Origin: Stagonosporopsis chrysanthemi
Taxonomy: Eukaryota > Ascomycota > Dothideomycetes > Pleosporales > Didymellaceae
NCBI GenBank assembly: GCA_022560025.1
Contig: JAFISE010000111.1
Coordinates: forward strand, 1-64,000
Length of the DNA: 64,000 bases
Direction of reading: 5' to 3'
The translations under genes were made by a program, and so were the position numbers. Below, piece after piece: positions 1 through 9,718 of this stretch. The notes under the pieces are model-generated. The model made no database searches and was not told the DNA's origin. It was given only the letters and a program-made list of their open reading frames with translations. Positions within the stretch are counted from its first letter, which is position 1. The number at the start of each line of letters is the position of its first letter.

Positions 1-93
<93 letters not shown>
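1..93. other. 93-base G homopolymer
   Basis: An uninterrupted run of G opens the window. It does not resemble a fungal telomere repeat (TTAGGG type). A run this long is more likely a sequencing or assembly artefact at a contig edge than biology, and a second G-rich low-quality patch occurs near 26.5 kb. Confidence 0.9.
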
Positions 94-95
<2 letters not shown>

Positions 96-240
96 ATTGA
101 GAAGCACCAACTGAGAAGCACCAACTGAGAAGCACCAACTGAGAAGCACCAACTGAGAAGCACCAACTGGGAAGAAACCACCAACTGAGAAGAAACCGCC
201 AAACTGAGAAGAAACCACTAAACTGAGAAGCACCAACTAA
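94..240. repeat. Minisatellite with about 14-nt unit CAACTGAGAAGCAC
   Basis: About five near-perfect copies of a 14-nt unit are followed by three or four longer variants of about 17-18 nt in which GAAGCAC becomes GAAGAAACCAC. No open frame of note crosses it. Its place next to the poly-G run and before two HET genes suits a contig end or subtelomeric position, but that is inference. Confidence 0.85.
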
Positions 241-315
241 AGGCAACAACACATAACAAGAACAAATTCTACAAGAACAAATTCTATAAGAAATGCTCGT
301 CTGTTTTCCCTCCTT

Positions 316-372
316 TGCCAACTACCCTCTGCCAACCACCCTCTGCTAACCGCCCCTCTGCTGACCGCCCTC
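316..372. repeat. Four imperfect 14-15-nt tandem units
   Basis: Units of the form TGCCAACYACCCTC are repeated four times (316, 330, 344 and 359) with drift to TGCTAACCGCCCCTC and TGCTGACCGCCCTC. The rest of 241-610 holds nothing I can support as a gene; a 97-codon frame across it lacks any recognisable domain. Confidence 0.65.
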
Positions 373-610
373 TTATCCGCACTGCACTGGGCATGGCGAG
401 AGGTGACGCGACAATGAGGTGGATTGCAGGTAGTCGGGTGTTGTGACCGTGGGGTCGGGATTAGGCGGTCAGCAGTGCATTGAACAATGTGGTTAGGCGG
501 GTATCCATGCGAGATGCATCTGCATAGCATTACAGCAAGACCACAAGAGGGCTGCTCATCTAGTTCTCCAAGGTTTCAACGTTGACTTTGTTCAATTGGT
601 AGGCTCGGTT

Positions 611-2269
611 CTAAAACAACTCGACGAGTTCAGCGGACTCGGGCAAAGAATAGAAGGGTGTACACGATTCCCAATAGCAGGCAGCGACGATTTTGTACCT
701 GCAGCCTTCGACGTTCCGGACCAGTAGCTGGGTCCTCATTCCGTTTACATAGCACATGCGGTCTCCTGGTAGGGGAGACAAATTGGAACGACCTAAACCA
801 TGACTGGTGCCGAACATGTAGGAACCATATGCCTTCCGAGTCTGAAGCCTATCTAGAATACTGCTTACGCGTCGCCGACCCTTTTCATTGTAAGTTATAT
901 TGGGCATTCGGTCGTAGAGCCACTGCTCAGATCGACGGTTGGGGCCCTTGATGTACATCTCCTTGAACCAGCTCTCATTTACGAACTCGCACGCTTGATC
1001 GCTGAATATAAGCACCTTGAATTCGGGCAGAATCTGCTCATCAACTGTCAAGGATGGAATTGCCCAAATAGGGGCAAGGGATCTGTGAATGGAGTTATCA
1101 GGCACGTACCGTGCATTGGGTTCCATGAGCTGTATCGATTCGCTCCAAGTTGGTGGCAAACGTTCGAGTGCAGTTGGCATTACGGAACTCCCGTACAACA
1201 GAAATTCATGGAATTGGTCCACTGTGAACGAGCCAGTGATGGATCCGCTGTGATTCGTAGCCGTTACCACAGCACAAGCAAGTATTTGTAGACTCTGGCT
1301 GGCTTTGATGTATGCTGCGACAACCTTGGCGTATAATTGTGTCACGCTCAGAGTGTAATCGATCGGAATCGAGGCCCTGACTTCTGAATCTAGGAGACTG
1401 AGTATTCCGTAGACGTGATCTCGTGCGTCTGAACATGAGAGTTGGACCGAAGCCTTCAATTGCTCAGGAAGACTCTGGAGCTGCTGTGGAAAAAGTCTTG
1501 TCCGGAAGGGACCTGGCATATCAATCGTCTTAGCAAGACGGCGCAACACGTCGCTCGTCAATGCCACTTGCTTGTCGTTGACCTGAAGAACAATGGACTG
1601 AGCCAGAACTATCTCTTGTATAATCCATACCCGTTTAAAATAGCGGCAGCCGCACAGCTCATTGAGTGAGCGCCACTGAGTTTGGGTTGCGGGCTCGAAA
1701 CTAGCTGCAGACAGCCAGTTCATAGCGACCGAGTAATCGTGAGAAACATCTGTGATACACAGATGTACTTGAACTGCCGCTTGGTAGATGTGATCCATGA
1801 TGCCAACCTGATGATTGCGTTCCTTAACGTTGGATTGGTTGACACAGATAGCATCTATCCATAACCTTCGATGCCGCCCAGGATACCTCAATTGCCGGAG
1901 CGCTGCATGACAATTCGGCGTGACCTTCAGCACACTACCATCGATATAAACATCCTGCGTCTTAGATGCGTCACCGTCTTCGGTCGCCCAAGTGTACGAG
2001 ACAGCCTCATACACTGAATGCATCGCTCCAGATAGCACAAGCGTGCAACAGACAGGATCTCCGTCGTTCCCTGGCGCGAGCACGACGAGCCGAATCATCT
2101 GCCCACTCTCCAAGCATCGCAGATCAGTGTATAGATACTCGCGGTCCTCTGCGGCTGTCTGATCAGGGAGTGATTCTTCGCGGAAGCGGGTTTCTCCGCA
2201 GGCAAGGCAGGTGCGCAGCCCATCGGAGAACTCACGGACGTCGGTATGCTTGCAGAGTATCTGAGCCAT
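611..2269 (-). CDS. HET-domain protein (heterokaryon-incompatibility type)
   Basis: This intronless frame encodes 552 residues from the ATG at 2269. An upstream ATG at 2434 would add a 55-residue low-complexity leader, so I prefer 2269, which aligns with the start of the neighbouring paralogue. Near the N-terminus Cys6, His8, Cys21 and Cys24 form a possible small zinc-binding unit. The HET domain follows, with YEAVSYTWA (about 87-95), LWIDAICVNQ (136-145) and a downstream ERNHQV stretch. HET domains are known from genes that trigger cell death on non-self recognition in filamentous fungi; the partner here cannot be read from sequence. The gene is head-to-head with a clear paralogue at 2948-4666. 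Confidence 0.88.
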   Translation of the reverse strand: MAQILCKHTDVREFSDGLRTCLACGETRFREESLPDQTAAEDREYLYTDLRCLESGQMIRLVVLAPGNDGDPVCCTLVLSGAMHSVYEAVSYTWATEDGDASKTQDVYIDGSVLKVTPNCHAALRQLRYPGRHRRLWIDAICVNQSNVKERNHQVGIMDHIYQAAVQVHLCITDVSHDYSVAMNWLSAASFEPATQTQWRSLNELCGCRYFKRVWIIQEIVLAQSIVLQVNDKQVALTSDVLRRLAKTIDMPGPFRTRLFPQQLQSLPEQLKASVQLSCSDARDHVYGILSLLDSEVRASIPIDYTLSVTQLYAKVVAAYIKASQSLQILACAVVTATNHSGSITGSFTVDQFHEFLLYGSSVMPTALERLPPTWSESIQLMEPNARYVPDNSIHRSLAPIWAIPSLTVDEQILPEFKVLIFSDQACEFVNESWFKEMYIKGPNRRSEQWLYDRMPNITYNEKGRRRVSSILDRLQTRKAYGSYMFGTSHGLGRSNLSPLPGDRMCYVNGMRTQLLVRNVEGCRYKIVAACYWESCTPFYSLPESAELVELF

Positions 2270-2947
2270 GGAAACGTACAAATAACTGTAGTAATACACA
2301 ATGACATGGGAAGTCGTGGAATGAGCAGCCCGACTGTGTGAACGAGGCAGAAGAGGCAGTTGCGGGGCTGAGTCGCTTACATACGGTGTGCTGCTTGATG
2401 CACAACAAGGCTGACTGGGCTCAAGCTCCACCATTGGTACTACATTCCTCGCAGCTCGAGAATGATATGGACTGAGTGAATGCGCAACTCTTGATCACAG
2501 AAGCATTCTTTTCCACCTCAGACCATGCATTCATCAACGTTTGGATGTAATCATGCAGTTTTTGAAATGCAGGGTCTGGAAAAAAAAGGAGAAGCTGTCT
2601 GGATAGAGTGGTAGAGTGGTGCTCGCACCCTTACTTTGTATGGAGAGGTAAGTACACGTCCTGGTTAGGGGCGAAAGTGAAAGGACGGTCACGTGATGTG
2701 ATTCAAGAATAAACACAATTGTTCATGTGGCGGTCCAATGACTATGATAGGCATGTTAACATTATGGTGACATAACGCAATTTCTGCTTTTGTTGCCTCA
2801 GATGACTGTCCCGCTGCATGCAGGTAAGCGCCTGCCCTGTGCCTCACCGGTCTCCTTCAACTCAACATATATTGTGCATTGGTGACTTTTCTGGAAAGGA
2901 TTTTTTCGTCCTTGAGCTGCTGAATTGCAAAAGCTCTCTCGTTTTGA
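2270..2947. promoter_or_regulatory. Shared upstream region of two divergent HET genes
   Basis: These 678 bases separate the start codons of two HET paralogues pointing away from each other, so both promoters must lie here. I see no convincing TATA box or repeated operator by eye. Several short frames cross it but none has a recognisable domain. Confidence 0.6.
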
Positions 2948-4666
2948 ATGTCATCCTCCACCTGCCGTCATGCCGATGTGCGTGAGTTTGATGGGCTGCG
3001 AAGCTGCCTCGCATGTGGGGAAACGCGCTTCCAAAAGCCCTCCATGTCAGCCTCCTCTCGGGAGTCCCCCACATCAGTCAAGGCTACAGAAGAGCAACAG
3101 GAATACTTGTACACCGATTTGAGATGTTTAGAACGAGGCCAGACCATCCGATTAGTGATCCTCGAGCCCGACGGTTTCAACGACCCTATACGCTGCTCAC
3201 TCGTCCTTTCCGGTCTACAACATTCAGAATACGAGGCTGTTTCATATACATGGGCAACTGAAAATGGAGACAATAAGAAAACTCAGCCTATTCAGATTGA
3301 CAACAGTCTGCTCTATGTCACTAGAAACTGCAAGGCGGCCCTTCGGCGCCTTCGCGACAACCGGGTCCGCAGGCTTTGGATGGATGCCCTGTGTATAAAT
3401 CAAGAGAACGTCAATGAACGCAACCATCAAGTTGAGTTAATGGAGAAGATTTATCGTGGGGCTAGTTGCGTCCACATGTGTATCCAAGACCATTGGCAGC
3501 ACCACTCGCCGTGTCTGAGATGGTTGGACACTAGGATAGGATACCCTTGTCTGACTGAGGACCTACACGAGCAATTTGAACAACTGTTTACTCTTCAGTA
3601 TTTCAGACGTGTCTGGGTCATACAAGAGGTGGCATTGGCAAGAAGGCTGATTCTTCACGTCAACAACGACAGTGCAGAGCTGCGGAAAGAAGCTCTAAAA
3701 CATCTCCTCCCTAAGTTCAGATTCGCCCTTCCATCACCAATAGTTGCCCTCTTGAGCCAGGAGAAAAACTTACATATCTCCCAAATATTGCACATCACAG
3801 GATTATCCGCCTGCTCAGATCCCAGGGATAGAGTATATGGAGCGCTGAGCCTTCTACCAGTCCACTTGAGGATACTTATTCCTGTCGATTACTCTCTCCG
3901 TGTAGAACAGGTGCTTGCAAATGCTCTCTTTACCTGCATTATAAGCACCGGCGCCCTCGGCATACTTCATTTTGTCCGCTTGAGTAGCGAAGAGGTGGAC
4001 TTGAAGAGCGCCCAAAGCTTCACTACAAAACAGCTGAATCAGTACTTGGAGTGGACAATCAAGGAAGTGGAACAATCGTTGTTGCACAGCTTCACTACAG
4101 CACAGCTGGATCGGTGCTCGGAATGGACGATTAATGAAGTGGAAGAGTCGTTGCCACTCCCTTTTCTTTCAAGGCATCAGACAGCAACCTTGGTTTCTTC
4201 TGCTCCGCCCCTCGAGTATGTGGATGTTCCAGTCATTACCAATCATATACTACCATGTTTCAAAATATGTGCGCTGCTCATCGACGTCGTAGTCGGACCA
4301 AATGAGTCACGACGGAGATTTTCTCGCGACCACTACTTCCTTAGCACCCAATACGAGAGTGGCGCTATTCAGCATAGGCAGAGAATGGGTGTTCCCTTGT
4401 GGACAGACTCTATACAAAGCGATTTCAGTACACAGCACGGCGACGGATCTTCTGCCGTCAAGTCACTGCCAGGCGACCAACTGTACCGGATTCAGGGGTC
4501 AGATTCTTTATTTTTACTTCGCCACCTGGAACATAACAGGTTCAGAATTGTGAGTCCATGTTATTGGCGACAGACCTTCTCGCCTGACAGAAACCGTTGG
4601 GTTGACATTGAGATGGATGCGGTTTTGAACGCGGTGGAACGGACCAAGACGCTTGAAGTTTATTGA
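2948..4666 (+). CDS. HET-domain protein, paralogue of the divergent neighbour
   Basis: This intronless frame of 572 residues carries the same N-terminal Cys6/His8/Cys20/Cys23 signature as its divergent partner, then a HET domain with YEAVSYTWA (about residues 95-103) and LWMDALCINQ (about 143-152). The two proteins stay alignable to the C-terminal third, where both have a short GDxxxxxxG segment near the end. This copy differs by an in-frame tandem duplication of 24 residues (357-404), whereas the partner has a single related segment. The role is presumably non-self recognition or regulated cell death, from the family only. Divergent HET pairs fit an accessory, fast-evolving locus. Confidence 0.88.
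   Translation: MSSSTCRHADVREFDGLRSCLACGETRFQKPSMSASSRESPTSVKATEEQQEYLYTDLRCLERGQTIRLVILEPDGFNDPIRCSLVLSGLQHSEYEAVSYTWATENGDNKKTQPIQIDNSLLYVTRNCKAALRRLRDNRVRRLWMDALCINQENVNERNHQVELMEKIYRGASCVHMCIQDHWQHHSPCLRWLDTRIGYPCLTEDLHEQFEQLFTLQYFRRVWVIQEVALARRLILHVNNDSAELRKEALKHLLPKFRFALPSPIVALLSQEKNLHISQILHITGLSACSDPRDRVYGALSLLPVHLRILIPVDYSLRVEQVLANALFTCIISTGALGILHFVRLSSEEVDLKSAQSFTTKQLNQYLEWTIKEVEQSLLHSFTTAQLDRCSEWTINEVEESLPLPFLSRHQTATLVSSAPPLEYVDVPVITNHILPCFKICALLIDVVVGPNESRRRFSRDHYFLSTQYESGAIQHRQRMGVPLWTDSIQSDFSTQHGDGSSAVKSLPGDQLYRIQGSDSLFLLRHLEHNRFRIVSPCYWRQTFSPDRNRWVDIEMDAVLNAVERTKTLEVY
4016..4159 (+). repeat. 72-bp in-frame tandem duplication inside the HET gene
   Basis: Two 72-bp units (4016-4087 and 4088-4159) encode diverged 24-residue repeats beginning SFTT and containing EWTI and EVE. 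They lie outside the HET domain. Several substitutions separate the copies, so the duplication is not recent. Confidence 0.85.
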
Positions 4667-5384
4667 TGCGTGACTTCGACTTGCGAGGAGTTGAACCGGG
4701 CAGGCTTACAGATGCTCCAGGAACACTATAGTTCAACTTCTGAGAGTAAAAGTCGTGCGTGACATAGGTTGAATGTCTCGAAAGCCCGCCTTTATCGTTA
4801 ATAGTGTGCCATGTGATAGACTTAAGAACGCTTGGAGCCCATTACATACACAGACCATTCAAGTGACGGCAGACGTAGGGAGATGTTTGGAAGCAGGAAA
4901 AAAAGAACCTAACGATGGGCAGAAGTAAGAGCTGGGTGGCAGAAGGGCCAAACTTCATAATCGATGGGCAACATACAGATGGAAAGTTTGCAGGGCGTAA
5001 GACAGGAAGAACCTGCTGAGGCATGATAATATGTTGCAGCGTAAGCAGCTGCTGAAAATGATGGAAACTGCGCTTGTGTTACTTGCTAGCTAGGGAGCGT
5101 CAATATATACATGCTCTGAGACGTGCTAGTCCAGGAGAGTCACAGGAGTGATGTTGCGGTGAATGCAATTTCATGTATTCTGCTATTCTGTTGTTGTTGT
5201 TCTTGTCTGCTCTGCATGAAGCAGCAGTCGGGTCTATTTACATGACGTATCTGTGATGCAGCTGAGGCAAGAGATGCTCTATAGGATGAGGAAGCAACAC
5301 TAGACCACCAACACGTGATCTGCTTCTCATAACCGTCACAAGTGACGATCAAGGCCTGTAGGGCCGACTTGCACCGCAACATAA
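4667..5384. other. Intergenic, no gene seen
   Basis: This stretch of about 700 bases downstream of the HET gene holds only short frames without domains. It ends at the target-site copy CATAA (5380-5384) of the solo LTR that follows. Confidence 0.6.
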
Positions 5385-5568
5385 TGTAACTGCGTGAGCA
5401 GTGTCAAGTGGGTGCTGCGGGTCAACGCTTGTATTGCTATCTGTTGTCGTGTTGTGATGTTATGATGATCGTCTACAGGAGCCCTCAGCTCAGAGGTAAG
5501 TGCACTTGCCCACACCGGGCAGTGCCTGCTACAATGAAATATCATGTGATCTATGCCACGTGGTTACA
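5385..5568 (+). mobile_element. Solo LTR, family 1 (184 bp)
   Basis: The element begins TGTAACTGCG and ends CGTGGTTACA, so it has TG...CA ends within a 6-bp inverted repeat TGTAAC/GTTACA. It is flanked by the 5-bp direct repeat CATAA (5380-5384 and 5569-5573). These are the marks of a solo long terminal repeat left after LTR-LTR recombination. By eye it is about 96 percent identical to the copy at 62490-62864 once the insertion there is removed, and it matches the partial copy at 63910. No gag or pol internal region is next to it. Confidence 0.85.
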
Positions 5569-5789
5569 CATAATATCATCTTACGTGGTCTACAACTAGC
5601 ATAACCCACAACATGCGCTACAAAGGATTGGAAATTTCCCGACCAAAGGTCAGAGTATAAATCATTTGTGGTACTGAGAGATCTGTCAGACTTATGCTAA
5701 GTACATACCTCATTACCAGAATCTAGCTAGAAACCTTCATCCACTAATGCCAGCATTCTGTGGAGTTCTCTCGTCCTACAGTATACATC

Positions 5790-6770
5790 TCAAGATTTAG
5801 TCCGCATGTTAACAAGACTGGCAATGCGACCATCCAAAATTGTTTTACGATCCACCAATTGCTGGATGCGCAGCAACCCTTGCTCAGCCTTCTTTTCCAC
5901 GGCCTGTTTCCTGGAAGCGAACCTCATCGCCTCCGGATTGTCTGGCCTGCTAGCCCGTATGAGTTGTTTTACCACATTTTCTAGTCGTGCGCCCTCATCT
6001 TTGAGCCTCCAAAGCTCTTTCAAGCCTTGACTGATATCGTTCGAAAGATTGCTGGACTCGTTCAAGAGCTGAGTCGTACTATAAGACAAGTACGATACGG
6101 GAACTGGCGGTGAGGGGCTGACTTGTGCTACCTCAAAGACGTTCGAAAGTATCAGTACAGGCGCGATCGATGGCTGCTGGCCTGTATTATCAGCGCTGAA
6201 GTTTTTGACTGTGGATGAGTTGCTGTTAGTTTTCCTCTTGCGCTTCTCGAGCAATTCCTCTAATGACATTCGGGTCTGTGTCGCTCTATCTGTCATCAAT
6301 ATTGGAACGTCTCTGGGGTCGATTTGAGTACCTTGGTCTACAGTCACCTCACGTGGGTTATAACGCGGTTCTGTCTGCGCTCCATGATTTGCGGTGGGGC
6401 GCTTAGTAGGCGGTGCTATGTTGTCAGCTGCTCCACGCTTGGCAGAAGTACGAGCCGTATGAGAGGCGAGTCGTCTTTTGGAATTCTCGAGCCGCCCTGT
6501 GTCCGGTGGATTGCCACGTACAAGAAGCCAGTCGCCAACGTCTTGGCGGATAATACTCACCCATTGATCACCGTCACGAACAGTCAGGTCTTGGTTGTTA
6601 TTCCAGTACGCTTCGAAACCATCTTCACCCACTAATAGTTCATCGCACGCGTACGTTCGACTGTGAATTTTGGCTTGCTTCCAGCGGTCGTATATGAGGA
6701 ATGCGTACTGCTCTGGGGTAGTGGCACCAAAATTCGTGATTTGACTGAGTGATAGTTTCTTGCGTGACAT
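5790..6770 (-). CDS. Unrecognised protein with TQT-like motifs and C-terminal coiled coil
   Basis: A 326-residue frame with no intron needed. I do not recognise a family. The N-terminal 90 residues look folded, with many aromatic residues. The middle is polar and disordered-looking, with a basic patch rich in Lys and Arg. Three short motifs spaced 16-17 residues apart (GAQTEP, GTQIDP, ATQTRM) lie just before a charged segment. The last 90 residues are Lys/Glu/Leu-rich and look like a coiled coil. TQT motifs in front of a coiled coil are typical of dynein light chain LC8 ligands, but here that is only a pattern match. Confidence 0.6.
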   Translation of the reverse strand: MSRKKLSLSQITNFGATTPEQYAFLIYDRWKQAKIHSRTYACDELLVGEDGFEAYWNNNQDLTVRDGDQWVSIIRQDVGDWLLVRGNPPDTGRLENSKRRLASHTARTSAKRGAADNIAPPTKRPTANHGAQTEPRYNPREVTVDQGTQIDPRDVPILMTDRATQTRMSLEELLEKRKRKTNSNSSTVKNFSADNTGQQPSIAPVLILSNVFEVAQVSPSPPVPVSYLSYSTTQLLNESSNLSNDISQGLKELWRLKDEGARLENVVKQLIRASRPDNPEAMRFASRKQAVEKKAEQGLLRIQQLVDRKTILDGRIASLVNMRTKS

Positions 6771-7501
6771 GGTTGATGTTCAATTCAGTTGTGAATTGCG
6801 AGTCCATAAGAAGAAAAAGAGTCGGGCCGTGGTGAAAGTCCCATCAGAGGGGGCAGCGCGCAAACTTGGACGCCTGAGTGAAAGCGTGAAGTCACTGCCT
6901 CCGGTCACTGTTCACACACACATTGGCAGCAACAGGACTTTAGCCATGTCTGCCTTAACCCAGTCAAAATCTTCTTTTCACTTTTGGAGCCTAGACACCA
7001 TTGGCACGAAGCAAGTGTGATGGTAGCATGATAGCAAGCCAGATTAATCACACAGCTTTCCTTTTTGATTCTTCAAGTAATCATCAGATACTCTGCCACA
7101 TAAATACCTTTAGACTAGTTTGTCGTCTTGAGATACTCGTAGAGTTGCCCTGTGTCAACGGTGTACCGCAAGCATTCGATTTGTACTTTCAACGCAGTCC
7201 CCAACTGCACTTACAGCTTGTTGCTATACAATCTACATACGATATAAATCTGGACACTCTTTAATACCAAAGTAGCCAAGATAAACAACAAAAATTGTCA
7301 GCAATGTGAGACTTTCGTTCCATTATGTTACGCTATTGGTGGACCAGTATTTTAAACACTTCGCTTTCAATTGACTAGTCTGAATTATGGACTCTGCACA
7401 ATTATTATTAATCTCCCGAAAATATCTGTATGTTACAATTTTAGAGATCGACTCTTTCTATATCTATGTCGAATTGTTTTGAGCCTGACTCACATTGGGC
7501 G
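6771..7501. other. Intergenic, AT-rich, no gene seen
   Basis: The upstream region of the 5790-6770 gene and the 3' side of the 7502-8278 gene. It has AT-rich stretches around 7260-7480. Only short frames without domains are present. Confidence 0.55.
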
Positions 7502-8278
7502 TCATTTCTGAGACTCGAATTCGTCCACCAGTACAATACTCCCATCCATTGATGCTGGAAGCTCAACATCAGCTTGTTGCTCCACTGTGTCTTTCTCGGT
7601 TTCGAGAGCTACACGACGCGTCATGGTCTTCAGAACGGCCGCGATCTTGGGGTGGATTGGCAGCTTCTTCCCAACGAATCCATTCACCTTGTGTGCTGCT
7701 GCTACAAGAAAGCAGTACTGGACCTGCATCAGAAGCTCGTTCGATCCAGATGGCTCACGGATGTGATCATGGATATCATTGTCAAAGCGAACCAGGTTCT
7801 TGATGCTCATCCAGTCCGAGCAAGGTAGTTCTACAAGTGTACCATCAAGGAGATGAGCGAGAAGCTTGATGCCGGGGTTGTCGTGACTCGCGTCTTGCTG
7901 GATTGCCCAGACCCCAGCACCATGACGGAAGCTGTAAGAGTACTCCGGAGCAATCATGCCCACGAGAACACGCAGAGGAAGCATTCCGACCGAGTATCGA
8001 TAATCATTTACCTTGAAACAAAGACTGCTAATATCTGGCAAGAATGTCGAGTCGGATCCAATCGCAGCCTGGAGCTTTGGAAGTATTTTTTCAGCAGCAG
8101 TTTGGCGTTTAGGCCACCCATTCACCAAGTCCCAACCAGCTTGAGGTGCAACAAAGTCTTCATGCGCTTCTTGTGCGATTGGTATCCACGAGACGAAAAA
8201 CGTGTCATCGGAAGCGTAGATGGTTATGTCTAGCGACTCTGCGGGGAAATCGATTTCGGGGATCGTTGGTTGAGACAT
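7502..8278 (-). CDS. Unrecognised protein, 258 residues
   Basis: A complete frame from ATG at 8278 with balanced composition and several Trp and Cys residues, which supports a folded protein. I recognise no family and see no signal peptide or membrane segment. The middle has a hydrophobic segment near YRYSVGMLPLRVLVGMI, and the C-terminus is acidic. It runs in the same direction as the 5790-6770 gene with 0.7 kb between them. A hypothetical protein is the most I can say. Confidence 0.6.
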   Translation of the reverse strand: MSQPTIPEIDFPAESLDITIYASDDTFFVSWIPIAQEAHEDFVAPQAGWDLVNGWPKRQTAAEKILPKLQAAIGSDSTFLPDISSLCFKVNDYRYSVGMLPLRVLVGMIAPEYSYSFRHGAGVWAIQQDASHDNPGIKLLAHLLDGTLVELPCSDWMSIKNLVRFDNDIHDHIREPSGSNELLMQVQYCFLVAAAHKVNGFVGKKLPIHPKIAAVLKTMTRRVALETEKDTVEQQADVELPASMDGSIVLVDEFESQK

Positions 8279-8804
8279 GTTACCTCTTGACTGGGGCGGA
8301 ATATCTGTTTAATTAATGAAGACCGAGGGGCTACACTTAGTGAAAATCGACCTGCAACACTGCCAGTGAAAACGTTCCCAGGTCGCTCCACTGTGAAAAA
8401 TTTGTCTCGGAGCGGGAAATGAGCTCGTGGTTTTGCGAGCGTATGCTACCAATTTGACTGTTTGACTAGTTGATACAAGTCAGATCTTACAATGACAACT
8501 TTCCATGAGCTGTAATCTATACCCGGCACGCCAGGATCTTTACTAGCTGGCGCCTCCTCGTGAACATTCACAGATGCGATCATATGCCCTCAAGCTCACG
8601 AACGCTCACATAGCTCGATTAAATATGCAGTGTCACACAATGACAACTACATTAAATGTGTCGACTTGAAACTGTCAATGCAATTTCGAATCGCGTCACA
8701 AACTCAATATCCTCCTCTATAAAAGATGCGCAAGTCGCTTTTCGTGAGCCAACATCTACTCATACAAAAGTCGATAAGAAGCATCAGAATAATCGCAAAG
8801 TAAC
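8279..8804. other. Intergenic, no gene seen
   Basis: This is the upstream region shared by the minus-strand gene starting at 8278 and the plus-strand Cys-rich mini-gene starting at 8805. No domain-bearing frame or clear regulatory repeat was found. Confidence 0.5.
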
Positions 8805-9020
8805 ATGTGCTCATATCACTTGCGATCATATAACTGCGGTCACTCCGCGCGCAGGATCTTTAGGAATTGGAGGTGTGAGGAAGCACGGAAGGCGAAGGTG
8901 CAGCCGGCGAACTGTCCAGCTCCAGACTATGAGGCTAACTGGGATGACATAAGGAGGTGGTGTCCTACCTGTTTGCAGAATGGGCGTTGTGGCAGGCGCG
9001 ATAGCATGAATCCGGTTTGA
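8805..9020 (+). CDS. Small Cys-rich protein, copy 1 of 3
   Basis: A 71-residue frame starting MCSYHLRSYNCGH. Its cysteines are at 2, 11, 24, 37, 53 and 56, with His13 where the two sister genes have Cys. The closing CxxC (53-56) follows a Trp. The same frame is found at 9521-9718 and 10388-10588 with nearly identical spacing, which is the main reason to accept so short a gene. The pattern suggests a small zinc-binding fold. There is no signal peptide, so it is probably intracellular. Function unknown. Confidence 0.6.
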   Translation: MCSYHLRSYNCGHSARRIFRNWRCEEARKAKVQPANCPAPDYEANWDDIRRWCPTCLQNGRCGRRDSMNPV

Positions 9021-9520
9021 GTGCTGGGAAAACTTGTATGATCGTACACATCATTTATCAGGAAGCTGTCGCGTACCTTGTGCATCATGAATGGCCGCGT
9101 GGTTATCACTAGGCTATAAATCAATGGTGTTCCAGTATCCATGAACTACTTAGATGCACACCTCAAAGTTAAGGCAGATGAATGTGATATCATGTTGCTT
9201 AATATCAACAACAAGCTCGTGTCAAACTATGCGTAGAAGTACCGTTCAGTGGCGTACGTTCAGCGAGACAGGACTTGTACCATAGCAGCTAGTTGCAAGG
9301 TGGGTTGACACATTATCTCTAGCTATTGACAGAGATCCCTGCTCGTCAATACTATAGTGAATACAAGTAGTGCGACGTTAGGGGTAATTAACGTCTCTGG
9401 CAGCTGTTGTATAAATGGGGATGCAAGTTTTCGAATTCATGCTGTGAGAATCTCTTGCTAATTAACAACTTTGGCTATCGCTCGAAGTTTATCTGCAGCT
9501 AACAGGTCATACACATAGAC
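9021..9520. other. Intergenic, no gene seen
   Basis: The sequence between two convergent Cys-rich mini-genes. Short frames only, none with a recognisable domain. Confidence 0.5.
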
Positions 9521-9718
9521 TTATCTTGCGGCCTGGCTACTATCACGACGCTGCGTCATCACGCACCGGGAGCATCGAGCTTGAACATCATCATACGAAG
9601 CACGATGCTCGTCGCTCGTACAAGCACGCCCGTCTCTACTACCACTGCAGCGTACCATAATGATCTTCTCTGGAGATCTGCAGCCGCAGTTCCAGCGCCG
9701 GTACTTGTAGATGCACAT
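9521..9718 (-). CDS. Small Cys-rich protein, copy 2 of 3
   Basis: A 65-residue protein from the internal ATG at 9718. The open frame runs on upstream to 9853, but that leader has no counterpart in the sister genes. Cysteines are at 2, 11, 13, 24, 33, 49 and 52, with the opening MCIYKYRRWNCGC. Relative to copy 1, His13 is Cys and the CxxC pair comes four residues earlier, exactly as in copy 3. It is likely a metal-binding mini-protein of unknown role and is convergent with copy 1. Confidence 0.55.
   Translation of the reverse strand: MCIYKYRRWNCGCRSPEKIIMVRCSGSRDGRACTSDEHRASYDDVQARCSRCVMTQRRDSSQAAR

Noticed and set aside
1..240. Telomere
   Set aside because: No TTAGGG-type array; poly-G plus an unrelated minisatellite do not support it.
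237..530. 97-codon minus-strand frame at the left end
   Set aside because: It spans the repeat units at 316-372, has no domain and a skewed composition.
5385..5568. Family-1 repeat as a MITE (DNA transposon)
   Set aside because: TG...CA ends, 5-bp target copies and only a 6-bp inverted repeat fit a solo LTR better, although small non-autonomous DNA elements are not fully excluded.
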